A DNA stretch of 64,000 bases from Clostridium weizhouense (GTDB lineage: Bacteria; Bacillota; Clostridia; Clostridiales; Clostridiaceae): contig NZ_JAHXPT010000013.1 in the NCBI RefSeq assembly GCF_019431045.1, positions 1-64,000 of the forward strand. Direction: 5' to 3'. This document shows positions 46,027-55,026 of this stretch, one piece after another. The notes under the pieces were generated by a model. It worked only from the letters and a program-made list of their open reading frames with translations, had not been told where the DNA came from and did not search any database. Numbering within the stretch: position 1 is the first letter of the stretch; every line of letters starts with the position of its first letter. The position numbers and the translations under genes are program-made.

Positions 46027-47736
46027 ATGAAGATAAAGAATTTTAAGGACAATCAAGCTAGGATATATGAAGAAATCAAGGAATATATTTATCCTATTAA
46101 CGTTAATATAACAGAGATTCCTGTAGAATGTGGCAACCTAGCAGAGATTCTTAAAGATAAAGGTTTAAATTACTCAGATAATTCCCAAATAATTGCTACA
46201 GCTTGTAGTGGTATAAAGGGTGGGTTAAACATATTCTGTTCAATCATGAAGCATTTTTCGGATGTTTCACAAGATAGTGCTACTTTAATATATGAACAAT
46301 GCTTAGAGGACATTGCTAAAGGTACTACATATCCTGTCAATGGATATAAAGAAGAGATAAGAAAAATGGTAAAAGAAAACAGGATGGCAGAGATAGGTTT
46401 TCTAAAGAAGGAAAATGGTAAGGGTTACTATTTTAATGCCAATATATTTGTTAAATATCTAATGAAGAGAATAATTGTTGGTAGACTTAATAATGGAGAA
46501 TTTTCTATATATAACACAAAAGGATTTTATGAAATTGTAGATATTAACATAGTTGGTAAGATAATTAGGTATCTTATGCATGAAGTTCAAAACAATATTT
46601 GGCAAAGTATTTACGAATCAGAAGTATTAAAAGTTTTATCACTAGAAGCAACAACGATAAAAGAGTTAAATCCTAATAGAGAGTATATAAATCTTGAGAA
46701 TGGGATGCTTAATCTGTACACATTAGAGTTAATAGAGCATAATCCAAGCTTTCTATCAAGTGTACGTATTCCCATTATATATAATAAAGAAGCAAATAGT
46801 GAGCTATTTAAAAGAGTTATTAATGATATTACTATGGGTGATGAAGAGCTTGCTAAAGTAATACAAGAAGTATTTGGTTATTCCCTTACTGCTGAAACAA
46901 AGGCAGAAAAAGCCTTTATGTTTTATGGTAGTGGTTCAAATGGAAAGAGCCTTCTTGCAAAAATATTAATGACTTTAGTTGGTGAAGCAAATGTTTCTAG
47001 TATTTCATTAGAGCAATTTTCAGAACAATTTGGGTTAGAACCTATTATAGGAAAAACATTAAATATAGCAACAGAGAATGAGTTAGGAAATACTAAAATG
47101 AGTACTGAAAGTATAAAGGCGATAATAAGTGGAGACCTACTTAGTATTCGAATAAAGTATAAAGAGGCGTTAAAGTATATGCCTATTTGCAAGCTGTTAT
47201 TTCTTGTAAATACACTTCCAGATACAATGGATAATACTCATGGATTTTATAGGAAGATAGAAATTATACCTTTTAGACGTAAGTTTACTGATATAGATAA
47301 AGAGGTAGATTTGTTTGAAAGATTAAAGCAAGAATTACCAGCAATACTAAACTGGGCATTGGTAGGTTTTCATAGGTTGAGAGCTAATAACTACCGATTC
47401 TCTAGGTCAAAGGCAATACAAGATACAAAAAAGGAATATGAAGAAGACCAAAATCCTGTTTTAAAATTTTGTCAAGATTGCATAACATTTAAGCAAGGTG
47501 AAAGTGTTAAAAAAAGTGAAGTTATAATGGCTTATGATAAATACATAAGAATGAATGGGATTGATGATAAAGGGTCAAAGAGTTGCCAAAAATTTTGGAA
47601 GTTTTTCAAGCTTACATTAGATAAAAATGGTCAAAAATATTCTGATAAAAAAGTTAATGGATATATGCATTTAAAAGATATGACATTAAAGAATGAATTT
47701 CTGAGTGAGTCAGATGATTTTATAATAAATTTCTAA
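46027..47736 (+). CDS. Phage/plasmid primase-helicase, P4 family (D5-like, SF3)
   Basis: The 569-residue protein has a D5_N-type region (about 190-290) and an SF3 helicase core: Walker A GSGSNGKS at 301-308, TENELGN-type Walker B and the CKLLFLVNTLPD motif C. A C-terminal winged-helix-like region (SVKKSEVIMAYDKYIR) may bind the origin. A classic TOPRIM primase domain is not clear in the N-terminus. It should let the excised element replicate, as in satellites and IMEs. Confidence 0.88.
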   Translation: MKIKNFKDNQARIYEEIKEYIYPINVNITEIPVECGNLAEILKDKGLNYSDNSQIIATACSGIKGGLNIFCSIMKHFSDVSQDSATLIYEQCLEDIAKGTTYPVNGYKEEIRKMVKENRMAEIGFLKKENGKGYYFNANIFVKYLMKRIIVGRLNNGEFSIYNTKGFYEIVDINIVGKIIRYLMHEVQNNIWQSIYESEVLKVLSLEATTIKELNPNREYINLENGMLNLYTLELIEHNPSFLSSVRIPIIYNKEANSELFKRVINDITMGDEELAKVIQEVFGYSLTAETKAEKAFMFYGSGSNGKSLLAKILMTLVGEANVSSISLEQFSEQFGLEPIIGKTLNIATENELGNTKMSTESIKAIISGDLLSIRIKYKEALKYMPICKLLFLVNTLPDTMDNTHGFYRKIEIIPFRRKFTDIDKEVDLFERLKQELPAILNWALVGFHRLRANNYRFSRSKAIQDTKKEYEEDQNPVLKFCQDCITFKQGESVKKSEVIMAYDKYIRMNGIDDKGSKSCQKFWKFFKLTLDKNGQKYSDKKVNGYMHLKDMTLKNEFLSESDDFIINF

Positions 47737-47742
47737 ATCCTT

Positions 47743-47850
47743 GGGGCAAAGGTGTTAAGGGGGTAGAGAAATTGAAAAAGTTTTTGATAGAGAAATTCAA
47801 TTTCTGAGGGGAATTTTTTCTGAAATCTATTCCCCTTTACCCCCTTCGCC
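47743..47850. repeat. G-rich palindromic sequence, right of the replication genes
   Basis: GGGGCAAAGG and TTAAGGGGG at the left and CCCCTTTACCCCCTTCGCC at the right can pair, with an inner GAAATTG/CAATTTC hairpin. Its right part is an inverted copy of 44487-44521. Together they bracket the primase operon. Confidence 0.5.
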
Positions 47851-47918
47851 ACTATCTATAAAGATATAAAAAATATAACTATAAATAAAAAATAATAAAA
47901 TTCTAGGAGGAATAAAAC

Positions 47919-48356
47919 ATGGAAAACATATTAACAAACACTATAAATAACAAAGAGGTAATGACTGAGGAATTATTTAAGAATGCTATTGGTTCAATTA
48001 TTAAGAGTAAGAGTAGAACTGCTGGAGAAGCAGGAGTAATGTCAATTGTTAAGGCTAGAACAGGTAATAGAAATACATTATCTAAAGAATTACTAGCTAA
48101 ACTTAATAATCCGCAAAAAATACAAATAGCTTATACAGAAGATAGTGTTATTATTGGTGAAAAACTTCCTAGTAATGATAGCTCATTTAATGTAAAGATT
48201 AGTGGTGCTAAAGGAATGGTTTATTCAGCTGGATTAGCTAGAGAAATTAGTGAGTTGTTTGAATTAGATTTTAGCGATAGAACATCTATAACATTCAATG
48301 AAGTTGAATATGTTTTAAATGAAGAATACCCAGTAGCAGTAATAAAAATAAAATAG
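47919..48356 (+). CDS. Hypothetical protein of the mobile element
   Basis: The 145-residue protein has an N-terminal helical part (EELFKNAIGSIIKSKSRTAG) and a beta-rich part. I recognise no family. AGGAGG precedes the ATG. Confidence 0.55.
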   Translation: MENILTNTINNKEVMTEELFKNAIGSIIKSKSRTAGEAGVMSIVKARTGNRNTLSKELLAKLNNPQKIQIAYTEDSVIIGEKLPSNDSSFNVKISGAKGMVYSAGLAREISELFELDFSDRTSITFNEVEYVLNEEYPVAVIKIK

Positions 48357-48492
48357 AGTACAATAAGTGGTAAAAGTGGTTAGAAACTTATTTAAAAACT
48401 ATTAAAAATTAAGTAAATATAAATTTATATTAAAAAATTAGGTTTCGAGCTATTACAATATTAAAAAATTAAATTCTAATGGAGGAATGAGA

Positions 48493-48888
48493 ATGTTTGA
48501 GCCAATTTTAGTTGTAAATGATAAAAAGGATACATTAGTAGAAACAATAAATGCAGATAATATTATAAAAGTTTTAATTTCAGTAAATCCAGTTTATAGC
48601 TGGCTTGAAGATAACATATGTAGTATTAGTTATAAGCTGTTAAAAGGATTTGTAACTAATATAATTCCATTAAGGAATGCAGGAAAAGAGTATTTTAAAG
48701 TAATTGTTAATAAGAGAGTTGGATTTAAAGGAGAGCTATGGAAGTTGTATAACCGTTTAGATAAAGATAATAGAGAAGGTAATCTAAAAATAAAATCATA
48801 CTTTGAGCTAATGGGGTTAGGGTATGATGGAGAGTTTTTAGGTGGAAGGTGTCCAATAGATGACATCATTAAGTATTTAGATAATTAA
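48493..48888 (+). CDS. Hypothetical protein of the mobile element
   Basis: The 131-residue soluble protein has no motif I can name. GGAGGA at 48481 fits the ATG at 48493 rather than the ATG at 48487, which touches the site. The C-terminal LGYDGEFLGGRCPIDDIIKYL is its most distinctive part. Confidence 0.5.
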   Translation: MFEPILVVNDKKDTLVETINADNIIKVLISVNPVYSWLEDNICSISYKLLKGFVTNIIPLRNAGKEYFKVIVNKRVGFKGELWKLYNRLDKDNREGNLKIKSYFELMGLGYDGEFLGGRCPIDDIIKYLDN

Positions 48889-48909
48889 AATAGATAAGGA
48901 GATAGACGG

Positions 48910-49023
48910 ATGAAAGAAGAAAATACACTAGAAGAAATATTAGCTACAATAGCAGATATAATACTAGATTATATAGATAAAAACAGATGTACCAATGGAG
49001 AGATTGGAGGTAATAAAAATTAG
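48910..49023 (+). CDS. Possible small acidic protein (37 residues)
   Basis: AAGGAGA precedes ATG. The frame encodes an acidic helix (KEENTLEEILATIADIILDY) and a short tail. It lies 21 bp after the preceding gene. Confidence 0.4.
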   Translation: MKEENTLEEILATIADIILDYIDKNRCTNGEIGGNKN

Positions 49024-49088
49024 ATTCAGATATATATTATTTACTTGGTAAAAGCTTAGATAATTAAATTGATGGAGGAAGTAAAATT

Positions 49089-49535
49089 ATGTTAAGAAGT
49101 TTAAATAACAATGTAGAAACTAAAAAGAAGGTTGCGATTTATGTAAGTCCTTATGGTAAACAAAATGACAAAGAATGTTATAGCAATGAGGAACAAGAAA
49201 GGTTAATAAGAGAGTATTGTATTAATAATAACTTGGAAGTCTATAAATGCTATTCAGATAATTTAAGTGAAACAAGCTTTCTGAATAACAAACCTTCACT
49301 AGAAGAATTATTAAATGACTCAAAAGATAAAAAGTTTGATAAGTTAGTAACTTTTAAGCTTAAATGCTTAGGTACAAAGCTGGAAAATGTGCTGAAAATA
49401 ATCAGCATTACTCATAAAAACAATATAACTTTAAATTCATATTCAGAACCATTTGAAACAGATACACCATCAGGAAAAATGCAGTTTGAAATGATGAAGA
49501 TGATAATAGAGTTTCAAAAAGAATTTGATAATTAA
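49089..49535 (+). CDS. Catalytically dead serine-recombinase domain (integrase paralog)
   Basis: The 148-residue protein covers only the resolvase-type catalytic domain and aligns to residues about 18-150 of the integrase at 49615. NNITLNSYSEPFETDTPSGK is almost identical to it. The active site is lost: YCRVS of the integrase is YVSPY here (Ser20 at the arginine, Tyr22 at the catalytic serine), and ISRRL is LGTKL. The frame is open and has GGAGG before the ATG and its own terminator, so it seems to be a kept gene, perhaps a regulator or dimer partner. Confidence 0.8.
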   Translation: MLRSLNNNVETKKKVAIYVSPYGKQNDKECYSNEEQERLIREYCINNNLEVYKCYSDNLSETSFLNNKPSLEELLNDSKDKKFDKLVTFKLKCLGTKLENVLKIISITHKNNITLNSYSEPFETDTPSGKMQFEMMKMIIEFQKEFDN

Positions 49536-49547
49536 ATATAAATTTAT

Positions 49548-49590
49548 AATGGTGTTAAGAAAGTCAGTATTTCTATAACACCATTATTTT
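49548..49590 (+). terminator. Terminator between dead and active recombinase genes
   Basis: AATGGTGTTA-AGAAA pairs with TTTCT-A-TAACACCATT and is followed by ATTTTAATT. It means the two recombinase genes can be expressed separately. Confidence 0.8.
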
Positions 49591-49614
49591 AATTAAATTA
49601 ATGGAGGAGTAGCT

Positions 49615-51312
49615 ATGGGATTTATAACTTTAACTAATGATATAACTAAGGAGCAAATAAGAAAGCGAGTAGCAATTTATTGTAGAGTTTCAACACTTGA
49701 ACAGGCTGAGGAAGGATATAGTATAGATGAACAGCAAAGATTATTAATAGAATGGTGTGAAAAGAACGGATATATTGTATATAAGTGTTATTCGGATAGA
49801 GGAATTAGTGGTAAAAATATTAAAGATAGACAGGCATTAAAGGACTTACTTAGTGAGGCAGAAGAAAAGAAGTTTGATATGGTGATTTCATGGAAGATTA
49901 ATCGTATAAGTAGAAGGTTAGCTGATGCATTAAAAATAGTTGATTTATTAGAGAAAAATAATATAACTTTTAAGTCTTATTCAGAACCTTTTGAAACTGA
50001 TACACCAGCTGGAAAAATGCAGTTTCAAATGATGGCATTAGTTGGGGAATTTGAAAGAACTACAATAGCACAGAATGTAAAGATGGGGATGTGTGCTAAA
50101 GCTAAATCGGGAGAATGGTGTGGAGGAAGAGTTTTAGGGTATGATTTAGTACAAATAGAAGCATTGGAAGGAGCTAAAAGAAGAAAGACGAAGCTAACTA
50201 TAAACAAAAATGAGGCTGAAATAGTAAAGATTATTTTTAATGAATATGCTAGTGGTAAAGGATACAAAGCTATTACAGGTCAATTAAATAAGTTGCAGTA
50301 TAAAACTAAAAAAGGAAATAATTTTTCAGTAAGTTCAATAAAAGATATTATAACTAATCCTGTTTATATAGGTAAGGTAAGATATAATGTAAGACAAAAT
50401 TGGTCTGAAAAGAGAAGGAGAAATATAAATGCTAATCCAATAATAGTTGATGGAGTACATGATGCTATAATAGATATAGAGCTGTGGGATAAGGTTCAAA
50501 TTGTACTAGCAAGTAAGGTCGGAAAGCCATCAAGAATCTACGATGGAGAATACCCACTAACAGGAATACTAAAGTGTCCTAAGTGTGGAGCTGGAATGGT
50601 AATAATGAGGACTACAAATAAGTTAGCAGATGGAACAAAGAAAAGAATAGCCTACTATGCTTGTGGTAATTGGAAGAACAAAGGGACAGCAGTTTGTAAT
50701 TCTAATACGATAAGAGTTGATAAGGCAAATGACTATGTTTTTGGCAAGATTTCAGAACTATTTTCCAATGAAAAAATGATTAAAGCTATAGTAGGCAATG
50801 TTAATAGAGAAAGAACTAAAAAAATAAATCCAGCTAAGAAAGAGCTAGAAAGTATTGATAAGGAGCTAGAAAAATTAGATAAAAAGAAGAAGAAAATATT
50901 TGAAGCTTACGAAGATGAAATAATAACTAGAGATGAGTTTTTAACGAGAAAAGAAGAGTTAAATAGTAGAGTTAAGGTTCTTGAAGAACAGAAAGCTCCA
51001 CTAGTAGTTACATTATCAGATGATGTAAGCGAAGAGATACCATATGAGTTTATAAAGAGTATATTAGAGAATTTTAGTAAAGTATTAATGGAAAGTGAAA
51101 GTAGAGAACAAAAGAAGAAATTATTGCACATGATAATATCAGCGATTTCAATAAATGAGTTAAGGGAAATAGAATCAATAAAACTAAGAATAAATGATAG
51201 TTTAGTAGAATATTTAAGTAAGGAAGAAGGTGTATCTGTAAAGGGTACTCCTTCTTCTTTTATTTTAAGGAATGTTGGATTGAATGTGTTGAATTTAGAT
51301 ATTGCTATATAA
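49615..51312 (+). CDS. Large serine recombinase (integrase/excisionase of the element)
   Basis: The 565-residue enzyme has the catalytic domain (about 18-155, nucleophile Ser26 in IYCRVST), the recombinase domain (about 175-290), a zinc ribbon with Cys321, Cys324, Cys350 and Cys361, and a coiled-coil region near 395-450. All active-site features are intact, so it should integrate and excise the element at a specific site. GGAGGAG precedes the ATG. It is the best marker that the flanking genes are mobile. Confidence 0.92.
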   Translation: MGFITLTNDITKEQIRKRVAIYCRVSTLEQAEEGYSIDEQQRLLIEWCEKNGYIVYKCYSDRGISGKNIKDRQALKDLLSEAEEKKFDMVISWKINRISRRLADALKIVDLLEKNNITFKSYSEPFETDTPAGKMQFQMMALVGEFERTTIAQNVKMGMCAKAKSGEWCGGRVLGYDLVQIEALEGAKRRKTKLTINKNEAEIVKIIFNEYASGKGYKAITGQLNKLQYKTKKGNNFSVSSIKDIITNPVYIGKVRYNVRQNWSEKRRRNINANPIIVDGVHDAIIDIELWDKVQIVLASKVGKPSRIYDGEYPLTGILKCPKCGAGMVIMRTTNKLADGTKKRIAYYACGNWKNKGTAVCNSNTIRVDKANDYVFGKISELFSNEKMIKAIVGNVNRERTKKINPAKKELESIDKELEKLDKKKKKIFEAYEDEIITRDEFLTRKEELNSRVKVLEEQKAPLVVTLSDDVSEEIPYEFIKSILENFSKVLMESESREQKKKLLHMIISAISINELREIESIKLRINDSLVEYLSKEEGVSVKGTPSSFILRNVGLNVLNLDIAI

Positions 51313-51410
51313 AAATTATTGGGGTTTGTGGGATATTTAGTAAGATGATATAATTAACTAAACGTATTTATAAAGGGTGAATAATACAATTAATGGGAGG
51401 CAAAAGAGAG

Positions 51411-52520
51411 ATGAATCAAAATAATTTTACATTATACTATCCGACTATTGAATTTAGAAATCCTATGTGGCTTTGGTGTGCAGCTATACTATGGGATAAA
51501 GTTTATCGTATTGTTCCATCGGGGTATATCCCTAAAGATTCTGATAACATAAGAGAGCTAATAGAATGTAGTGACTTCATCAAGCCAATAGACCCTAAAC
51601 AATATTCTAAAACTTCAATTGAAGGATTTATGGAGTTTATGAATGATGAAAAGAAGGCGTGGGCATGTGCATTAGAAACAGCAAGATATAAGAATGATAA
51701 ATATATAAATATGCATAAGGATAAAGTTGATGTAAAGTTAAGAAAAATGATTTTATCTAAAAATATAAATAGTAAAGAGTGGTTAGGGGTTAATGAAGAT
51801 ATTGCGTCATTATATATGTTATATTTAGCTGGAGTTATTGCAGACAAAAATAATCTTGTACTATCAACAGATAGTTCAGAAGCGTGGTGTGGAAGAAATT
51901 TCTTTCAATATGAAGGGAAAATAGATTCAGAATGTTTAGATGATGACTTAACAGCTTTAAGTGCAGTAACCATTAGTGGAATAATACCTAATAGTATTAT
52001 AAATATATCACCAAAAGAGTTAATAAAGTTCAGAAATAATTCTGGTGATGAAAGAAAAAATTTTTATCAAAGTATTAGTGACTTGAATAATGCATTAAGT
52101 AGTTGTTGTGATAAGCAAATAATTGCTGATATTTTAAATGAACATATAGTGAAAATTAAGAATTCAAAAAAAGAATATAAAAAGAGAATGAGGGATATAA
52201 AAGTATCTGGTTTTTTAGGCGTGAGAACAGCTGTTATTCCTATAGCTATTCCTGTAATTGAATCAATTAAGACAATTTCTGAACCGATGAAAAACAAATT
52301 AAATTTACTAGGGGTTGGTATTGGAATTGCTGGAGCTTGTTTTGACATAAATAGGTCAATTGCGAAAGAAAAAAAGAATCATGAATGCAACTATCTTTTA
52401 GAATTACAACGTAGAGTAATAAATCCTAATTTCGGATATCAGAGGTTAGATGATAGTAACATCCATATAGGATATCATAATTTATTGAATTATGAGTTAA
52501 ATCATTTTATTTATGATTAA
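51411..52520 (+). CDS. DUF6236-like protein
   Basis: The 369-residue soluble protein begins with FTLYYPTIEFRNPMWLWCAAILWDK-type sequence, as in DUF6236 proteins. A glycine-rich hydrophobic patch lies near 265-330 (FLGVRTAVIPIAIPVIE, LLGVGIGIAGACFD). Start: the ATG at 51411 follows GGGAGG by about 11 nt; the ATG at 51393 overlaps the site. The PIN-domain gene follows 37 bp later, so they form a two-gene unit. The function is unknown. Confidence 0.65.
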   Translation: MNQNNFTLYYPTIEFRNPMWLWCAAILWDKVYRIVPSGYIPKDSDNIRELIECSDFIKPIDPKQYSKTSIEGFMEFMNDEKKAWACALETARYKNDKYINMHKDKVDVKLRKMILSKNINSKEWLGVNEDIASLYMLYLAGVIADKNNLVLSTDSSEAWCGRNFFQYEGKIDSECLDDDLTALSAVTISGIIPNSIINISPKELIKFRNNSGDERKNFYQSISDLNNALSSCCDKQIIADILNEHIVKIKNSKKEYKKRMRDIKVSGFLGVRTAVIPIAIPVIESIKTISEPMKNKLNLLGVGIGIAGACFDINRSIAKEKKNHECNYLLELQRRVINPNFGYQRLDDSNIHIGYHNLLNYELNHFIYD

Positions 52521-52557
52521 ATTAATCATCATTATTAGAATCTAGGGGGATACGATT

Positions 52558-53406
52558 ATGGGTAGAAAGTTTTATTTAGATACAAATGCTATATATACAT
52601 TAGCTAATAAACTAGAACGCTTAGCTAAGATGGATAATGTTTTCATATCTGTTTTAGGAATTCAAGAGATATTATCACGTGCTAGTGATGAAAAGTGTTT
52701 TAATAAAAGAAAAGCATTGATAACTAAAATAGTAGAAAGTAAAATGAAGTTTTATCCATATATTCCATCGGAGTGTATTGCAATGGCATTTAAACTAGAT
52801 ATCTCTGATTTGGAATTTGTTGAAGCGCAAAAAGAAGAATTTTATAAAAAAATAAGTTTACTGTTAAGCAGTAATAGTTATGAAAGTTACATTAAAGGTC
52901 TTGAAAATATCGGTATAGATGAAAAAGAAGTTTTATCAGATTTAAAGGACAGAAAGAAAAAAATATCAATAAAACTTAATGAGAATTTTAAAGAAATGAA
53001 AATGCAATTTAAGGAATCTGAAGGAAAAACTGTGGAAATAGATATAGATAATATTATTGTAGATGATAATTCCTTAAAGAAAAGGCAAAATAGTTACATT
53101 AAAGAGTATCTAATCCCTTTTCTTAATAATATTAAAATTGAGTATACTAATGAGGATGTAGACGAGTTATGTGATAATTATTGCGGAGAATTAACAGCAT
53201 TTTTGTTAGGTCAATCAATGTATGGATTTGGTAGAAGTTATTATGGTCAGTTAGCACAAATGAATGATTACTTAGATATACAACATTTACTATACTTAAG
53301 AGGAGAAGATGATGTTATTGTAACAGATGATAAGATTTTCCAAAAATCAACTATACTTAATCAAAGAATAAGTGTTGAGGAGTTTATAAAAGAAGTAGGA
53401 ATATAA
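52558..53406 (+). CDS. PIN-domain-like ribonuclease, partner of the DUF6236 protein
   Basis: The 282-residue protein has the PIN acidic pattern: Asp8 in FYLDTN, Glu37 in GIQEIL, and C-terminal acids near 240 (DIQH) and 251-258 (EDDVIVTDDKIF). A long helical insert (about 75-190) makes it larger than classic VapC toxins. PIN proteins usually cut RNA. Paired with DUF6236 on a mobile element, it may be a toxin-antitoxin or defence effector; that role is inferred. Confidence 0.7.
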   Translation: MGRKFYLDTNAIYTLANKLERLAKMDNVFISVLGIQEILSRASDEKCFNKRKALITKIVESKMKFYPYIPSECIAMAFKLDISDLEFVEAQKEEFYKKISLLLSSNSYESYIKGLENIGIDEKEVLSDLKDRKKKISIKLNENFKEMKMQFKESEGKTVEIDIDNIIVDDNSLKKRQNSYIKEYLIPFLNNIKIEYTNEDVDELCDNYCGELTAFLLGQSMYGFGRSYYGQLAQMNDYLDIQHLLYLRGEDDVIVTDDKIFQKSTILNQRISVEEFIKEVGI

Positions 53407-53426
53407 TAAAATTAGTTGAGTATAAT

Positions 53427-53474
53427 AAAAACCGCACTTACTACTGATACGGAGAACCGTACCATAAGTAAGTG
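53427..53474 (+). terminator. Intrinsic terminator at the right edge of the mobile region
   Basis: AAAACCGCACTTACT and AGTAAGTGAGGTTTTT pair, with an inner ACGG-AGAA-CCGT hairpin and a T tract. Its right half nearly repeats 35867-35899. A weaker hairpin (AGCACTA/TAGGTGCT then TTTTTCT) follows at 53541-53575. Confidence 0.8.
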
Positions 53475-53679
53475 AGGTTTTTAGTCTTAGGGATTGAAAT
53501 GACGTGCTTAAGGCTGCTTTTTAATTTTATTCTAAAGTGAAGCACTAGTCTTTGGTGGATAGGTGCTTTTTCTCTTTTCCATTAAGTTCTATATTAGTTG
53601 AAAAGTTTTGCCTACACTTGTTTTTACTAAATGAATAAGCAGAGAAAGTTACTGTGATAAATTTATTTTGAAAAACATA

Positions 53680-53710
53680 TTGACTCTCACGTTGCGTGAT
53701 AGTGTATATT
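53680..53710 (+). promoter_or_regulatory. MerR-type promoter with 19-bp spacer
   Basis: TTGACT (53680-53685) and TATATT (53705-53710) are 19 bp apart, the over-long spacing typical of MerR activation. The spacer region carries the near-perfect palindrome ACTCTCACG-TTG-CGTGATAGT. It probably binds the MerR protein encoded downstream. Confidence 0.7.
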
Positions 53711-53732
53711 GATATTAAAAGGAGATGATGAT

Positions 53733-54010
53733 ATGAATACTCTTAATAAGTATATTAAACCCTTATTAAAGATGTTTTAAATACAACAGGTTTTGATAAT
53801 ATCTCAGCTTACCTTTGGGGTGATGAGCTTGCACAGCTACAAGGATTTTTTCCTCAAGGAATGCCTTATTGTGCAGGTTATGCCTGTGGTTATCATATGA
53901 TAAAGAATTATCTAAAAAAAACAGGGAAATCAATTGTAGAAGCTACATTAACACCAGCAAGTGATATTTTGAAGGAAATAGAGGTTTTTTGGAATGAAGA
54001 GTCAGCTTAA
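53733..54010 (+). pseudogene. Truncated and frameshifted DUF2268-type Zn-protease fragment
   Basis: GGAGAT and ATG open NTLNKYIKPLLK, then the frame is broken; one added A in TTAAAGATG would restore reading into TGFDNISAYLWGDELAQLQG, GMPYCAGYACGYHMIK and KTGKSIVEATLTPASD. This is only the C-terminal third of the predicted DUF2268 protease; the metal site is absent. It overlaps the MerR start. Confidence 0.7.
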
Positions 54011-54748
54011 AACTGTAAATGAAATAGTAAAGCTAACAGGTATTACTGTTAGAGCATTACATTATTATGATGAAATAAATCTACTAAAGCCATCAGATAA
54101 TACTGAGGCGGGATATCGACTTTATAGCAATGAAGATATTGAAACATTACATCAAATAATGTTTTTAAAAGAAATTGGATTTGAACTAAAACAGATAAAA
54201 GATATTATTCACAATCCTGAGTTTGATAAGACAGAAGCTTTAAAAAACATAAAGAAATATTGATTCTCAAGAAGAAACGTATTGAAAAATTAATAAAACT
54301 TGTAGATTCTAAATTAGAAGGTAAGTCAAACTTAAGCTTTTCAGAATTTGATGAATCAAGTATTATTGCTAAACAAAAAGAATATCATGAGGAAGTTGAG
54401 AGACGTTTTAAAAACACACAGGCTTATAGTGAATTTGAAGACAAACAATCTAAGCGCAACAATAAATTACCTAATATTGATAAAAAAGCAAGGGAAATTT
54501 TCGGAGAGATTGCAGAGTGCATGGAATTATCTCCAAGTTGTAAAAAAGTTCAGCATCTTATTTCATTGTGGCAAAATTATATTAAAGAAAATTTTTTTAA
54601 TTGCACTAATGAAATCTTGCAGTGTTTAGGATTGATGTATGTAGAGGATGAACGATTTAAGACATATATCAATAGTATTTGTGATGATTTAGCTCAGTAT
54701 ATAAATGAGGCTATCAACTTCTATTTTAAAAGTAAGACAAGGGAATAA
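53994..54748 (+). pseudogene. Frameshifted MerR/TipA-like regulator (HTH plus TipAS domain)
   Basis: The N-terminal part (89 codons to 54263) is a complete MerR helix-turn-helix (IVKLTGITVRALHYYDEINL). The rest (54260-54748) continues as the dimer coiled coil and a TipAS-like ligand domain in another frame. One extra A in the A-run near 54241-54249 would fuse them into about 250 residues. It could be a real mutation or a homopolymer error. The cognate promoter at 53680 is intact. Confidence 0.75.
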
Positions 54749-54991
54749 TAATTTATTAATAAGTATAAAAATTATATTATTAGATATAATTTAAAAGAAT
54801 ATTTAGATTTTGGAAAATATTTTAGTATATGTAATGTGCTTTATGATGATGAAATAATTTAAGAAAAGTTCTAACTAGAAATGTATATGAGTACTGCTAA
54901 AAATCAGAATATCTATAAATGAATGTATGATTTTTGAAATGTAAAGTTAGTATAAAGTATTGACATTGATAAAAAGAAATGATACGGTAAA

Positions 54992-55014
54992 TACATACCG
55001 AACGAAAGTATGTA
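54992..55014. promoter_or_regulatory. TetR operator O1
   Basis: TACATAC-N9-GTATGTA is a perfect inverted repeat directly before the tetR ribosome site; TTGACA at 54960 is its likely -35. The same pattern recurs before the MFS gene. Confidence 0.7.
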
Positions 55015-55026
55015 AAGGAGATTGAA

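Noticed and set aside
38223-53406. Prophage
   Set aside because: No capsid, tail, portal, terminase or lysis genes are visible; the gene content fits an integrative mobilizable or satellite-type element.
53994-54263. Intact short MerR protein of 89 residues
   Set aside because: The frame breaks in an A run and the rest of the family domain continues at once in the next frame, so truncation is the better reading.
54348-54629. Overlapping 93-codon ORF inside the TipAS part
   Set aside because: The main frame encodes the recognisable MerR/TipAS continuation; this frame has no ribosome site.
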